The notes beneath the pieces were generated by a model that saw nothing but the letters and a program-made list of their open reading frames with translations, made no database searches and was not told the origin of the DNA. This document shows, one piece after another, positions 7,988 through 16,476 of a stretch of DNA of 24,004 nt; the stretch's first letter is position 1; each line of letters starts with the position of its first letter. The position numbers were made by a program, and so were the translations under genes. The stretch covers positions 1 through 24,004 of the forward strand of contig CAYXVU010000078.1 in NCBI GenBank assembly GCA_964468725.1, in the 5' to 3' direction. This stretch comes from CAYXVU01 sp964468725. Lineage in GTDB: Bacteria > Acidobacteriota > Blastocatellia > UBA7656.

Positions 7988-8575
7988 TCACCTCAACAAC
8001 TTCAGGGCGATGAGTTTGCTCATCACGCGGTCGCTGAGGTCGGCGCGATAGCGCAGCCCTGTCGAACCGCTGCTGAGTAGCGCTTCGCGGATGCTGCCAT
8101 TGATTTCACTCACACTGGCGTAGCGTGCTTCGGCAATCTCGACGGTGTCCACAGGGCAGAGCGTCCCGCCAGTTGGCGTCGCCGTAACCACGTGAGTTGT
8201 CCAGTCAATCACTTCGTCTTCACAGGCGAAGCGCACGCAAAAACGAAAGAGGTAATGGCCGAGCGCAATCGTCAACCCGGTCTCTTCATAGGCTTCGCGC
8301 GCTACTCCTGCTTCAAACGGCTCGCCGGGTTCGATGCCGCCCGATGGTGCGCGATAGGCTCCTGGCGGGTAGGGCGGCTTTTTGATTAAGAGTACTCGAT
8401 TCTGTTCGAGAATGAAGAATGTGATGTCGTGCGCGCGACCGTGTTTTTGCGTACTGCGGACAAAATCAAATTCGCGGCGCGTCATTTCGTAGGTGAGCGC
8501 GACCTCTTCCGGCGACCCGTAGCGGGCTTCGACTTCGGCGATAATCTCTGCGGCGACATACATAGTGTGCACCAT
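7988..8575 (-). CDS. Nudix hydrolase
   Basis: Nudix enzymes hydrolyse nucleoside diphosphates linked to another moiety, using Mg2+ bound by the Nudix box. The 195-residue product contains a complete 23-residue box fitting GX5EX7REUXEEXGU: GGIEPGE, seven residues, then REAYEETGL, at about residues 79-101. The N-terminal 45 residues, before the core strand DITFFILEQNRVLLIKKP, are an extension rich in acidic residues. The region after the box is longer than in minimal MutT-like enzymes. The substrate cannot be deduced. The ATG at 8575 has no clear Shine-Dalgarno, and the in-frame ATG at 8563 is an alternative. It lies 66 bp after the esterase gene on the same strand and may be co-transcribed with it. 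Confidence 0.88.
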   Translation of the reverse strand: MVHTMYVAAEIIAEVEARYGSPEEVALTYEMTRREFDFVRSTQKHGRAHDITFFILEQNRVLLIKKPPYPPGAYRAPSGGIEPGEPFEAGVAREAYEETGLTIALGHYLFRFCVRFACEDEVIDWTTHVVTATPTGGTLCPVDTVEIAEARYASVSEINGSIREALLSSGSTGLRYRADLSDRVMSKLIALKLLR

Positions 8576-8641
8576 GATGAATGCAGGATGATGAATGATG
8601 AAGTTCAGAACCGAATCGCTTCATCCACATACATTCGAAGG

Positions 8642-10162
8642 TTAGGGTTTGGAGTGCCTCTCGAAGAAGTCGAGGATGGCGGCGAAGGTCGCCCCGACAA
8701 TCAAGACGTGATCGGCATCAGCGACTTCGGTGTAATTGACCTTGAGACCGGCTTTCTTTGCCGCTTCGAACATTTCGCGCGAACGCGCGGCAGGGACAAT
8801 CGTATCTTTTGCCCCATGAGTGATGAAGATCGGTAAGCTCTTGATTTTATCGAATATCTGATTGCGAGCTGATGCTTGTGCAACCCCGCCACCGGCGACC
8901 GGCGCAATTGCTGCGAAGAGTTCGGGTTTGGCCGCCGCGACCGACCACACGCCGGAGCCGCCCATCGAATGGCCGGTTAAATAGATGCGTGATGCGTCAA
9001 TGCGATAATCACGCATCACGCAATTAATGACTTCGAACGTGTCTTCCGCCGCCAGCCCGACGTAGCCGCTAAATCGCCCGCGACCATTGGGCGCTACGAG
9101 AATAACGCCGCGCTTGTCGGCCTCGCTCTTGATGATGGCCGGGTCATAGGTGCCGTTGAAATAGGTGCGCTCGTCGCCCATCGCGCCGTGCAGCAGGATG
9201 ACCAAAGGACGCGCGCTTTTGCCGTCGTAGTTTTCCGGCACATAAACGCGATAGGGAATCAGCTTGCCATCGGTTGCCCGATAGGCGCGTTCAATTTCGC
9301 CATCCTCTTCGGCGTAAGGGTTGCGGCCATTTTCCAGTTCATTGAGCGTGTCGGCGATCTCTTCCAGTTGATCGGTAGGATAGAGTTCGACCTCGCTTCT
9401 GGTGGTTGCCAATGGTGCGAGGCGTTGCAATTGAAACTCCGCAGTAGCCAAGTGCGGAATGATGGCCTTTATCTTCGCATTGCCTGATGCTTTGATGGCG
9501 GCGATGCGTTGTGCAAGCGCTGCGATGCGTCGTTCGAAGCCGTTGATGGTAAAGATGAGCTTGCGCGTCTCGCCGACTTTTTGCTCGCCCGCAAAGATAT
9601 TGGCAACGATCCAATACGCGCCGTCCGGCAGATTGACGCGGGCATTGGCGACGGCATTAACTTCGCCAAGCGTCAATTGTTTGGCAATCACAAGGGGGCT
9701 AGATTTTTCGTTGCTCGTGTTGTAAGCGGGAACGATCTCCAATGTTGCGGTCGGCAAGGCCGAGAACACCTTATCTACGTTCGCGGGAAACATTCGCGCA
9801 ATGGAGATTTGAAAATCTATGTTGCGTTCGAGCACCAGCCGATCCGGCTCTATGAGTAGTGACGTGATGAATTTCTCTTTTTCATCCCATGATTTGCCGC
9901 GCAGAATCGTCAGCCCTTCGCTGAGGATTTCAAGCAGTCCGGGGATGTCCCCCTTTTTGAAAGCCTCTTCGGCGCGCGGGCGTAGCGGTTCGATGGCCGC
10001 GAGGTTTTTTCCTGCGCGCTTCTTTTCTGTGTAGAGTTGATTGTACTCCTCAATCCGACCGAGCAACTCTCCGAAGAAGGGAATCTGCTGCGCCCGCCCC
10101 GCCGGTTGATGAGCAAGCAACAAGAGAAGAGAGATAAGAACCATCAAAGTGCGTTTCATCAT
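8642..10162 (-). CDS. Secreted esterase, PHB-depolymerase/feruloyl-esterase-like alpha/beta hydrolase
   Basis: Probable exported serine esterase. The 506-residue product begins with a classical signal peptide (MMKRTLMVLISLLLLLAHQ, cleavage likely near AGRAQQ). A domain of about 270 residues follows that I do not recognise; it is predicted alpha-helical at first, then has strand-like segments. A C-terminal alpha/beta hydrolase domain starts around residue 290 (YRVYVPENYDG, VILLHGAMGDERTYF). The nucleophile is in GHSMGG (about Ser399), the acid in HGAKDTIVP (about Asp453) and the histidine in DADHVLI (about His485). The layout is like LpqC-type polyhydroxybutyrate depolymerase/feruloyl esterases. 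The ATG at 10162 is chosen because GGGAGGAG lies upstream and the signal peptide starts there; the frame extends to 10243. Substrate unknown. Confidence 0.88.
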   Translation of the reverse strand: MMKRTLMVLISLLLLLAHQPAGRAQQIPFFGELLGRIEEYNQLYTEKKRAGKNLAAIEPLRPRAEEAFKKGDIPGLLEILSEGLTILRGKSWDEKEKFITSLLIEPDRLVLERNIDFQISIARMFPANVDKVFSALPTATLEIVPAYNTSNEKSSPLVIAKQLTLGEVNAVANARVNLPDGAYWIVANIFAGEQKVGETRKLIFTINGFERRIAALAQRIAAIKASGNAKIKAIIPHLATAEFQLQRLAPLATTRSEVELYPTDQLEEIADTLNELENGRNPYAEEDGEIERAYRATDGKLIPYRVYVPENYDGKSARPLVILLHGAMGDERTYFNGTYDPAIIKSEADKRGVILVAPNGRGRFSGYVGLAAEDTFEVINCVMRDYRIDASRIYLTGHSMGGSGVWSVAAAKPELFAAIAPVAGGGVAQASARNQIFDKIKSLPIFITHGAKDTIVPAARSREMFEAAKKAGLKVNYTEVADADHVLIVGATFAAILDFFERHSKP

Positions 10163-10278
10163 CTCGGCGCTCCTCCCGGTTTCGCGTACCGACTTGCGAT
10201 CAGGTGTTCGCAGATGATGCGACAACCAATCAGAAGTCGGCACGGAAAACCGCCGTACTCGTCAGGCTGGCCGCAGAA

Positions 10279-10704
10279 TCAGGCTTCGAGTTTTGCATCG
10301 AGCGTGATGGTGGCGTTGAGTAATCGCGAAATGGGACAACCCTTTTTGGCATTGTTAGCTGCTGTCTCGAAAGCCTCCTGACTGGCGCCGGGAATCTTTG
10401 CCGTTAGGTCGAGGTGAACGGCAGTGATGGTAAATCCGGCTTCCGTCTTTTCCAACGTCACTGTTGCGGTTGTGTGTTTGATATCGGCAGTCAACCCGGC
10501 GTTGCCCAGTTGCCCGGAGAGCGCCATCGAGAAACATCCGGCGTGCGCGGCAGCGATCAACTCTTCGGGATTCGTGCCGATGCCGTCTTCAAAGCGAGTG
10601 CTGAAAGAGTATTGCGTATTGGCGAGTACGCCGCTATCGGTTGAGATCGTTCCTTTGCCGTCTTTGAGTCCGCCCTGCCAGACGGCTGCTGCTTTGCGTT
10701 TCAT
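10279..10704 (-). CDS. osmC: OsmC-family peroxiredoxin
   Basis: OsmC-type thiol peroxidases reduce organic hydroperoxides with a pair of cysteines. The 141-residue product has the family length, with the peroxidatic Cys57 in AAHAGCFSMAL and the resolving Cys123 in KKGCPISRLL. Arg37 (TRFEDG) and Glu47/48 (NPEEL) help form the active site. The motif order NPEELIAAAHAGCFSMAL is typical of OsmC rather than Ohr proteins. The start is secure: AGGAGG lies 4 nt before the ATG at 10704. An inverted repeat, TGCGCT/AGCGCA (10728-10749), sits just upstream. The methyltransferase gene ends 47 bp upstream on the same strand, so read-through is possible. Confidence 0.94.
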   Translation of the reverse strand: MKRKAAAVWQGGLKDGKGTISTDSGVLANTQYSFSTRFEDGIGTNPEELIAAAHAGCFSMALSGQLGNAGLTADIKHTTATVTLEKTEAGFTITAVHLDLTAKIPGASQEAFETAANNAKKGCPISRLLNATITLDAKLEA

Positions 10705-10727
10705 GATTCCTCCTGAATGTGAATTGA

Positions 10728-10749
10728 TGCGCTACCAAGATACAGCGCA
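10728..10749. repeat. Inverted repeat upstream of osmC
   Basis: TGCGCT (10728-10733) and AGCGCA (10744-10749), separated by 10 bp, lie in the 47-bp space between the methyltransferase stop and osmC. The position, about 24 nt upstream of the osmC start, would suit an operator or a short intercistronic hairpin. The arms are only 6 bp, so chance is possible. Confidence 0.3.
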
Positions 10750-10751
10750 AC

Positions 10752-11510
10752 TTACCTTTTGTCATCTGCGCGCTTTTGTATGGGTTTGCGCGCCAGAAAT
10801 GCGGTGCGGGCGTGCGGCAATCGAAAATCGCCATAGCCTCGCAGTCGTTGCACGCCGAAGCCAACGTGATGCAATTGGCCGGTTATTTCGTCAGCATCGT
10901 ACAAACGTTGGCGGTGGCTCTCCTCATCGCGGCGATAACTCTTACCGGCCTTGCGAAAGGTGATGATGCGTCGCGTCAAGAGGCGTTGCTTGTCGTCTTC
11001 TTGCTTTTCGACCAGTACCGTCCAGCCATCGCCTTCCGTGAAGCCTTTGACGGTTTGGCCGCGCGGCACTTGACCCGGTTCGGCAACATCGAAGATGAAG
11101 ACACCGCCCGGCACGAGCGCGTCATAGACGCGACGAAAGAACCGAGTCAAAGGCTTGCCGCTGTTGCGCTCATCGAATAAGTAATTGATGCACTCGCTGA
11201 TGGCGGTAATCGCTTGGCAACGCGGCAAGTCAACTTCGAAGAGAGAGGCGACGCGAAACACCGCCTGCGGAGCGCGCTGTCGCGCCAGCCGAATCATCGC
11301 ATCTGAGATGTCAATGCCCAAAACGTTATAGCCTGCGCTGATAAGCTCTGCCGCCCACAAACCGCTACCACAGCCCAAATCAACTACTAGCCCGTCGTGA
11401 ATTTTATTGCGTGACAGCAACCGTAAAATGCCGGGAGCCGATGCCAACGCCCACTCTCGAAACCCGACATCATGGATAAATGCGAGGTCTGTCTTATACC
11501 AATCTTTCAT
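10752..11510 (-). CDS. Class I SAM-dependent methyltransferase
   Basis: Cytoplasmic methyltransferase of the Methyltransf_25/11 type; substrate unknown. The 252-residue product has motif I VVDLGCGSG (about residues 42-50), the acidic end of strand 2 in GIDISDAM (about 65-72), a motif II-like acidic stretch (AITAISECINYL) and the post-motif LVPGGVFIFDV. The region after about 165 is basic and probably contributes to substrate recognition. The ATG at 11510 starts the folded region (MKDWYKTDLAFIHDVGF); the frame runs on to 11549 but that adds nothing domain-like. No strong ribosome site is visible. It lies about 60 bp downstream of uvrA and may be in the same transcript. Confidence 0.88.
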   Translation of the reverse strand: MKDWYKTDLAFIHDVGFREWALASAPGILRLLSRNKIHDGLVVDLGCGSGLWAAELISAGYNVLGIDISDAMIRLARQRAPQAVFRVASLFEVDLPRCQAITAISECINYLFDERNSGKPLTRFFRRVYDALVPGGVFIFDVAEPGQVPRGQTVKGFTEGDGWTVLVEKQEDDKQRLLTRRIITFRKAGKSYRRDEESHRQRLYDADEITGQLHHVGFGVQRLRGYGDFRLPHARTAFLARKPIQKRADDKR

Positions 11511-11572
11511 GAAGCAGCCCGATGATACATGGCTGAGACAATGAGCCAATCATTCGATTCTCTCTTGCCCCG

Positions 11573-14449
11573 TCATCCGTTGTTCGTTTGCCCATTGGTT
11601 GATTTGAATGCCTTGCGTAGGAATCGGCCTGTGTGTGACATCTTGCATTGTGTAAGTTGTTCCGGCGTGCCCTCAAAAACGATCTGGCCGCCCGCTTCGC
11701 CGCCCTCCGGGCCCAAATCAATGATCCAGTCGGCGCTCTTAATCACATCCAGATTATGCTCTATGATAATGATCGAGCCGCCCGCTTCGATCAGATGAGC
11801 GAATGCCGTCAGCAAGCGATTGATGTCATCAAAGTGCAAACCTGTCGTCGGCTCATCGAAGATGTAGAGGGCGCGTTCGCTTGTGCGTTTGGCCAGATAG
11901 GATGCCAATTTGACGCGCTGCGCTTCGCCGCCCGACAGCGTGGTTGCCGATTGTCCGAGCCGCAAGTAGCCCAACCCAACATCATCCAATACCTTCAACC
12001 TCGTGGCCACACGGTTGAGGTTCGAGAAGAACCCGAGCGCCTCGCGCACGGTCATACTCAAGACATCGTGAATGGATTTGCCTTTGAATTTAATATCGAG
12101 TAATGCCGTTTTGAAGCGCATGCCTTTGCACTCTTCACAGACCAATTCCACATCGGCGAGAAATTGCATCTCTTTAATCTCGACGCCATTCCCCTCGCAA
12201 CGTTCGCATCTGCCGCCCGGCACATTGAAGGAGAAGTGCGAAGCGTCAAACCCATGAGCTTGCGCTTCGCGGGTGTGGGCGAAGAGGTCACGGATGGCGT
12301 CGTAGACTTTGATGTAGGTGACCGGATTCGAGCGTGGCGTGCGTCCAATGGGCGATTGATCGACTAGCACCACATCGTCAATGTTTTTGATGCCTTCCAG
12401 TTTGGCAAACGCGCCGACTTTGCCTGTCCACTCGCCACGCTGTTTTTTGATACCGGCATAGATGATGTCGTGTACAAGAGTGGATTTGCCGGAGCCGGAT
12501 ACGCCTGTAATGCAGGCCATCAGTCCGAGCGGGATTTTGACATCAATGCCTTTGAGGTTATGTTCGCTTGCGCCACGAATCTCAATCGTGCGGTTGTTGC
12601 CCTTGCGCCGTTGTTTGGGGAGTTTGATCTCCAATTCGCCGCGCAAGTACCTGCCGGTCAGCGCGTGACTCTGCTCTAATAACTCGACGGGCGTGCCGGA
12701 AAAGACGACCTCGCCGCCCAGTTCGCCCGCTGCCGGGCCGATGTCAATCAAATGATTGGCCGCCAACATCATCTCCGGTTCGTGTTCGACGACCAACACC
12801 GTATTCCCGATATCGCGCAAATCTTCCAAAATTTTAATAAGCTTCTGATTGTCGCGCGGGTGCAATCCGATGGAAGGTTCATCCAGCACATACAGAGCGC
12901 CGACCAGTGATGCGCCGAGGTTGGTCGCCAGTTGAATGCGCTGGGCTTCGCCGCCCGACAATGTCGAAGCCAGACGATCTAATGTCAGATACTCTAGTCC
13001 GACATCCAGCAAGAATTTCAGACGGCTGCGAATCTCAACTAGCAAACGACTGGCAATCTCGGTTTGCTCCGAGCTGAGTGGCAGTTGGTCAAAGAAATCT
13101 GCGGCTTCGCGGGCTGTCATCGCCGTCACCTCCGGCAGACTCTTTCCGGCGACTTCGATCAGTCGCGCTTCGCTACGCAAACGCGAGCCGCCGCAATCGG
13201 CGCAGAGCGTATAGCCGCGATACTTCGACAAAAAGACGCGGACGTGGAGCTTGTATTTTTTCGTTTCCAACCAATCGAAGAACCCCTTTATCCCTTCGAA
13301 GTCCTCATCTTCGCCGCTGCCTTGCAGGATGAGCTTTTGCTGTTCGCGGCTCAGTTGACGAAAGGCCTGATTAGTCGGGATGCCTTCGCGTTTAGAAAAT
13401 TTGATCAGTTCACGCTGCGCCCACGCATACTGGGGTTTGCCCCAGGGTTCGATAGCGCCTTGTTCAAGGCTCAACTCGCGGTTGGGAACGACCAGATCAA
13501 GGTCGAGTCCGATGGTGTTGCCGAACCCTTGACAGGTTGGGCAGGCGCCGAAGGGGCTATTGAAACTGAAGAGTCGCGGCTCCGGCGCCGCGTAGCGCAG
13601 CGCGCAGCGTTTGCATTCGAAGCCTTCGGAGAAGGGCAAACGGGTGTGCGCTTCGTCTGCGAATTCGATGATGGCCTGCCCGCTACCCTCTTGATACGCT
13701 GTCTCAATCGAATCAACGAGCCGTGAACGCGACTCGTCGCGCACAACCAAACGATCAACCAACACGAAGGTATTGTCGAAACTCTTCTCTGTGTAACTGT
13801 CCGGCGTCGCCAACTCGATGATCTGCCCGGCTTTGTAGAGCCGCGTAAAGCCGCGTTGCATCAAACTCATCAAGTGGGCGTTGCGGCGTGTCTCGCTGAG
13901 CCCAACGTTACCTTGCGCGGCGCGTTTCTTACGTTTGCTCTGTCCGTTGGCCGCTGCTTCGAGTTGTTCCAACCCCGCCGCTGCTGGAAAGAGAACGTAA
14001 AACCGCGAGCCTTGTGGCCATTCGAGAATCTGTTCAGCGATGGACTCCGGCGTGTCGCGGGTTACTTCCTGCCCGCAACCGGCGCATCGCGTGATGCCAA
14101 TGCGCGCAAAGAGCAGGCGCAAGTAGTCAAAGATTTCAGTCTGTGTGGCAACCGTCGAGCGCGGATTGCGCGTCGCGTTCTTTTGCCGAATCGAAATCGC
14201 CGGGCAGATGCCGGAGATTTCGTCAACATCAGGTTTCGTCATGCGTTCGAGGAACTGTCGCGCGTAAGCGGATAGACTCTCGACATAACGCCTCTGGCCT
14301 TCGGCATAGATGGTGTCGAAGGCGAGGCTGGATTTGCCCGAACCGCTCACGCCGGTGATGACCGTGAGCTGGTTGAGGGGGATTGCGACGGCGATGTTTT
14401 TCAGATTGTGGACGCGAGCGCCTTTAATGTGAATGAATTCTTCCTGCAT
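11573..14449 (-). CDS. uvrA: UvrA, excinuclease ABC subunit A
   Basis: DNA-damage recognition ATPase of nucleotide excision repair; dimerises and loads UvrB. The roughly 958-residue product has two ABC modules. Walker A motifs are GVSGSGKSS (about residue 33) and GVSGSGKST (about 650), with signatures LSGGEAQRI and LSGGEAQRV and Walker B motifs LYVLDEPSIGLHP and LYIFDEPTTGLHF. Zinc-binding cysteine pairs are present (CKRC...CPTC and CERC...CEEC, plus CAGC in the first insertion). It is complete and of normal length with a short polar C-terminus. The ATG at 14449 (MQEEFIHIKGARVHNL) is the natural start; a TTG at 14458 is the only upstream alternative, and Shine-Dalgarno support is weak for both. 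A TTGCCT/TAGAAT promoter lies about 60 nt upstream. I see no SOS box I can vouch for. Confidence 0.97.
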   Translation of the reverse strand: MQEEFIHIKGARVHNLKNIAVAIPLNQLTVITGVSGSGKSSLAFDTIYAEGQRRYVESLSAYARQFLERMTKPDVDEISGICPAISIRQKNATRNPRSTVATQTEIFDYLRLLFARIGITRCAGCGQEVTRDTPESIAEQILEWPQGSRFYVLFPAAAGLEQLEAAANGQSKRKKRAAQGNVGLSETRRNAHLMSLMQRGFTRLYKAGQIIELATPDSYTEKSFDNTFVLVDRLVVRDESRSRLVDSIETAYQEGSGQAIIEFADEAHTRLPFSEGFECKRCALRYAAPEPRLFSFNSPFGACPTCQGFGNTIGLDLDLVVPNRELSLEQGAIEPWGKPQYAWAQRELIKFSKREGIPTNQAFRQLSREQQKLILQGSGEDEDFEGIKGFFDWLETKKYKLHVRVFLSKYRGYTLCADCGGSRLRSEARLIEVAGKSLPEVTAMTAREAADFFDQLPLSSEQTEIASRLLVEIRSRLKFLLDVGLEYLTLDRLASTLSGGEAQRIQLATNLGASLVGALYVLDEPSIGLHPRDNQKLIKILEDLRDIGNTVLVVEHEPEMMLAANHLIDIGPAAGELGGEVVFSGTPVELLEQSHALTGRYLRGELEIKLPKQRRKGNNRTIEIRGASEHNLKGIDVKIPLGLMACITGVSGSGKSTLVHDIIYAGIKKQRGEWTGKVGAFAKLEGIKNIDDVVLVDQSPIGRTPRSNPVTYIKVYDAIRDLFAHTREAQAHGFDASHFSFNVPGGRCERCEGNGVEIKEMQFLADVELVCEECKGMRFKTALLDIKFKGKSIHDVLSMTVREALGFFSNLNRVATRLKVLDDVGLGYLRLGQSATTLSGGEAQRVKLASYLAKRTSERALYIFDEPTTGLHFDDINRLLTAFAHLIEAGGSIIIIEHNLDVIKSADWIIDLGPEGGEAGGQIVFEGTPEQLTQCKMSHTGRFLRKAFKSTNGQTNNG

Positions 14450-14508
14450 AACTTCCAATCAATACATGAGTTGTTCGGTTGCCAATTTGCCGAAAAACGG
14501 AAACTGGC

Positions 14509-14538
14509 ATTCTACCATTCGGGTTTCAGGAGAGGCAA
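14509..14538 (-). promoter_or_regulatory. Candidate promoter for uvrA
   Basis: On the minus strand TTGCCT (14538-14533) is followed after 18 bp by TAGAAT (14514-14509). The predicted start near 14502 gives a leader of about 50 nt. Spacing is one base longer than optimal; both hexamers are good. Confidence 0.45.
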
Positions 14539-14624
14539 TTTGGCATGGCGGAACGATAGCGATAGTTGCATTAGGCAGAGCGTTTCCGTCTTTCTATATG
14601 GCAGGGTTGACCAGAAAAGATAGG

Positions 14625-14699
14625 TCACCGATGAATCCGCAGACGACAGATTCTCACATATCAATCTTTTGTATTTGCGGATGTGACTCTCATCGGTGA
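14625..14699 (-). terminator. Bulged hairpin at the end of the kdp transcript
   Basis: TCACCGATGA (14625-14634) and ATCCGCA (14635-14641) are contiguous and pair with TGCGGAT (14676-14682) and TCATCGGTGA (14690-14699). A 7-nt bulge (14683-14689) lies on one side and the loop is 34 nt. The outer arm includes the last two codons and the stop of the kdpD N-terminal gene. On the minus strand the stem is followed by CCTATCTTTTC. It could act as a weak terminator or 3' stabilising structure, or it could be a recombination scar. Confidence 0.4.
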
Positions 14700-15895
14700 T
14701 TATCGGCATCTCCTCTGATCGAGGGAGTGTGTGACTCTTGCGGTTTGTCGGTCTCCGCGTGTGCGATGGGAACGACTTGCACGGTGGCGTCGCGCACTTC
14801 GGACAAGAAGCGATTGATGATCGAACCGCGCAGCAGAATGTCCCAACGCGACCGCGCCGATTGCCCGAAGACGACGTGGGTGATGCTTTCACGACGCGCG
14901 AATTCGATCAAGGCATCTGCAACTTTGCGCCCTTTCAATCGAATCACCTGCGCGCCCAACTCTTCGGCCAGTTGAATGTTCTCGGTCAGGGAGAGATGGT
15001 CGGCGGGCTTGATGCGTCCGGCTTCTTCGCGCGGCGTCTCCACATAAACCGCGAACCAGTCCGACGCCAGCCGTCCGGCGATGCGCGAGCCGATGCGTAA
15101 TAATTTTTTCGCACTGCCCCGTGACGCCATACAGACCATGACCTTTTCGGGGATGATCGCTTGCTCCAGACCTTCGCGTTCGCGGTAGTTGTGCGCTTTA
15201 GCTGCCTGATCGTCGGCCAGTTGACGCAACGCCAACTCACGCAATGCCGTCAGATTGCCTTTGCGAAAGAAGTTCGTCAGCGCCTGCTCGATCTTTTCAA
15301 TGCCATAAATCTTTCCTTGTCGCAGTCGGGTTCGCAGGGTGTCAACGGAGACATCTACATTGACGACTTCATCGGCGCGGCGCAAAAAATGATCGGGAAC
15401 CGTTTCCCGCACCTTGACGCCGGTGATGCGGGCGATCACATCATTGAGCGATTCGATGTGCTGAATATTCATTGCCGTGATGACAGAGATTCCGGCGTCG
15501 AGCAGATCGAATACATCTTCGTAGCGTTTATGATTCTTCGAGCCGGGCGCGTTGGTGTGCGCCAGTTCATCAACGATGGCGATGGCCGGACGGCGTTGGA
15601 TGATGGCCTCCAAATCCATCTCTTTGAGGGTCACGCCGCGATAGGGAATGGATTTGAGCGGCACGGTTTCAAGGTCGCCGATCAACTGCGCGGTTTCGGA
15701 GCGTCCATGAGGCTCAATCAGCCCGATGACGATGTCAACGTCTTGCTGTTTGAGTTGATGCGCGTCTTCGAGCATCTGAAAGGTTTTGCCGACACCGGGA
15801 GCCGCGCCGATGTAGACGCGCAGCCGCGCCCGCTCGCTCTCTTTGATCTTGGCAAGCAGCGATTCGGGTGAAGGCCGGCGAATCGTTTCGATCAT
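14690..15895 (-). CDS. kdpD: KdpD N-terminal half: KdpD sensor domain plus Usp domain, no kinase
   Basis: Stand-alone cytoplasmic regulatory part of the potassium sensor KdpD, whose kinase part is encoded separately at 21444-22682. The 401-residue product has the KdpD domain (about residues 20-230) with Walker A GAAPGVGKTFQ and Walker B-like IVDELAHTNAPGS. A universal-stress-protein domain follows (about 245-375), starting EKVMVCMASRG and containing DWFAVYVETP and the GRKVADALIEFARRESITHVVFGQSARSRW stretch in two parts. It ends in a short polar tail, without transmembrane or kinase segments. In E. coli these domains are fused to the kinase; truncated or separate N-terminal KdpD proteins are known from other bacteria. 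The start codon overlaps the kdpC stop as ATGA, so it is coupled to the pump genes and probably acts in trans on the kinase half. The Usp region only partly resembles the reported c-di-AMP-binding motif. Confidence 0.93.
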   Translation of the reverse strand: MIETIRRPSPESLLAKIKESERARLRVYIGAAPGVGKTFQMLEDAHQLKQQDVDIVIGLIEPHGRSETAQLIGDLETVPLKSIPYRGVTLKEMDLEAIIQRRPAIAIVDELAHTNAPGSKNHKRYEDVFDLLDAGISVITAMNIQHIESLNDVIARITGVKVRETVPDHFLRRADEVVNVDVSVDTLRTRLRQGKIYGIEKIEQALTNFFRKGNLTALRELALRQLADDQAAKAHNYREREGLEQAIIPEKVMVCMASRGSAKKLLRIGSRIAGRLASDWFAVYVETPREEAGRIKPADHLSLTENIQLAEELGAQVIRLKGRKVADALIEFARRESITHVVFGQSARSRWDILLRGSIINRFLSEVRDATVQVVPIAHAETDKPQESHTPSIRGDADNHR

Positions 15896-16467
15896 TTCGG
15901 CAATGGCTTTCGTTCATCAAGCGCCAGATTGAGCAAGAGGACGTTGACGCGCGGTTCTCCGAGGAAGCCGAACGTCCGTCCTTCGGTAAACTGCGCGACC
16001 AGTGCGCGCAGTTCACTCTCCTCCATTGCGCGCTCAGCGGCGACGCGGGGAACTTGAAACTCGGCAGCGGCAGGCGTGATGTGCGGGTCAAGCCCGGATG
16101 CGGAAGCCGTCACCAGATCAATCGGCACAGGCTGTGACGCATTCTCCGCCCGTCGTTTGGCTACATCGGCGGCAACCCGCTCGATCAACCTTTTATTGGT
16201 GGGAGCAAGATTCGACCCCGTCGAAGCTCCGGCATCATATCCGACAACCCCGGCTGCCGACGGGCGCGAATGAAAATATCCGGCAGAGGTAAAGGGTTGA
16301 CCAATGAGCTTCGATCCGATCACTTGGCCGTTGCGTTCGATCAATTGCCCGTTCGCTTGATCGGGAAAGATCAGTTGCGCCAGCCCGGTCACTACCAGCG
16401 GATAGATCACGCCCAATAAGACCATGGTGACTGAGGTCATCAAAATTGCGATGCGAAGATTTTTCAT
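15892..16467 (-). CDS. kdpC: KdpC, potassium-transporting ATPase subunit C
   Basis: Accessory subunit of the Kdp high-affinity K+ pump, anchored by one N-terminal membrane helix (about residues 7-33, up to VVTGLAQLIFPDQANG) with the rest periplasmic. The 191-residue product carries the family motifs IGSKLIGQPFTSAGYFHSRP (about 50-69) and LDPHITPAAAEFQVPRVA (about 130-147), and ends in the conserved NLALDE segment. Length matches the family. The ATG at 16467 follows kdpB by 9 nt, preceded by a GGA-containing leader. It overlaps the next gene, the kdpD N-terminal half, by 4 nt (ATGA). Intact. Confidence 0.95.
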   Translation of the reverse strand: MKNLRIAILMTSVTMVLLGVIYPLVVTGLAQLIFPDQANGQLIERNGQVIGSKLIGQPFTSAGYFHSRPSAAGVVGYDAGASTGSNLAPTNKRLIERVAADVAKRRAENASQPVPIDLVTASASGLDPHITPAAAEFQVPRVAAERAMEESELRALVAQFTEGRTFGFLGEPRVNVLLLNLALDERKPLPK

Positions 16468-16476
16468 GGCGGTTTC

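Noticed and set aside
13064..13726. 220-codon open frame on the + strand opposite uvrA
   Set aside because: It is fully antisense to a conserved part of uvrA, has no recognisable motif or ribosome site, and reflects the GC-rich codon pattern of the real gene.
15033..15160. c-di-AMP binding by the Usp domain of the kdpD N half
   Set aside because: The aromatic part (DWFAVYVETP) fits, but the SxS-type start of the reported motif is not clearly present (CMASRGSAKK), so the claim is not supported.
15161..15871. 236-codon open frame on the + strand opposite the kdpD N-terminal gene
   Set aside because: Antisense to a conserved KdpD domain; no family features and no independent start signal.
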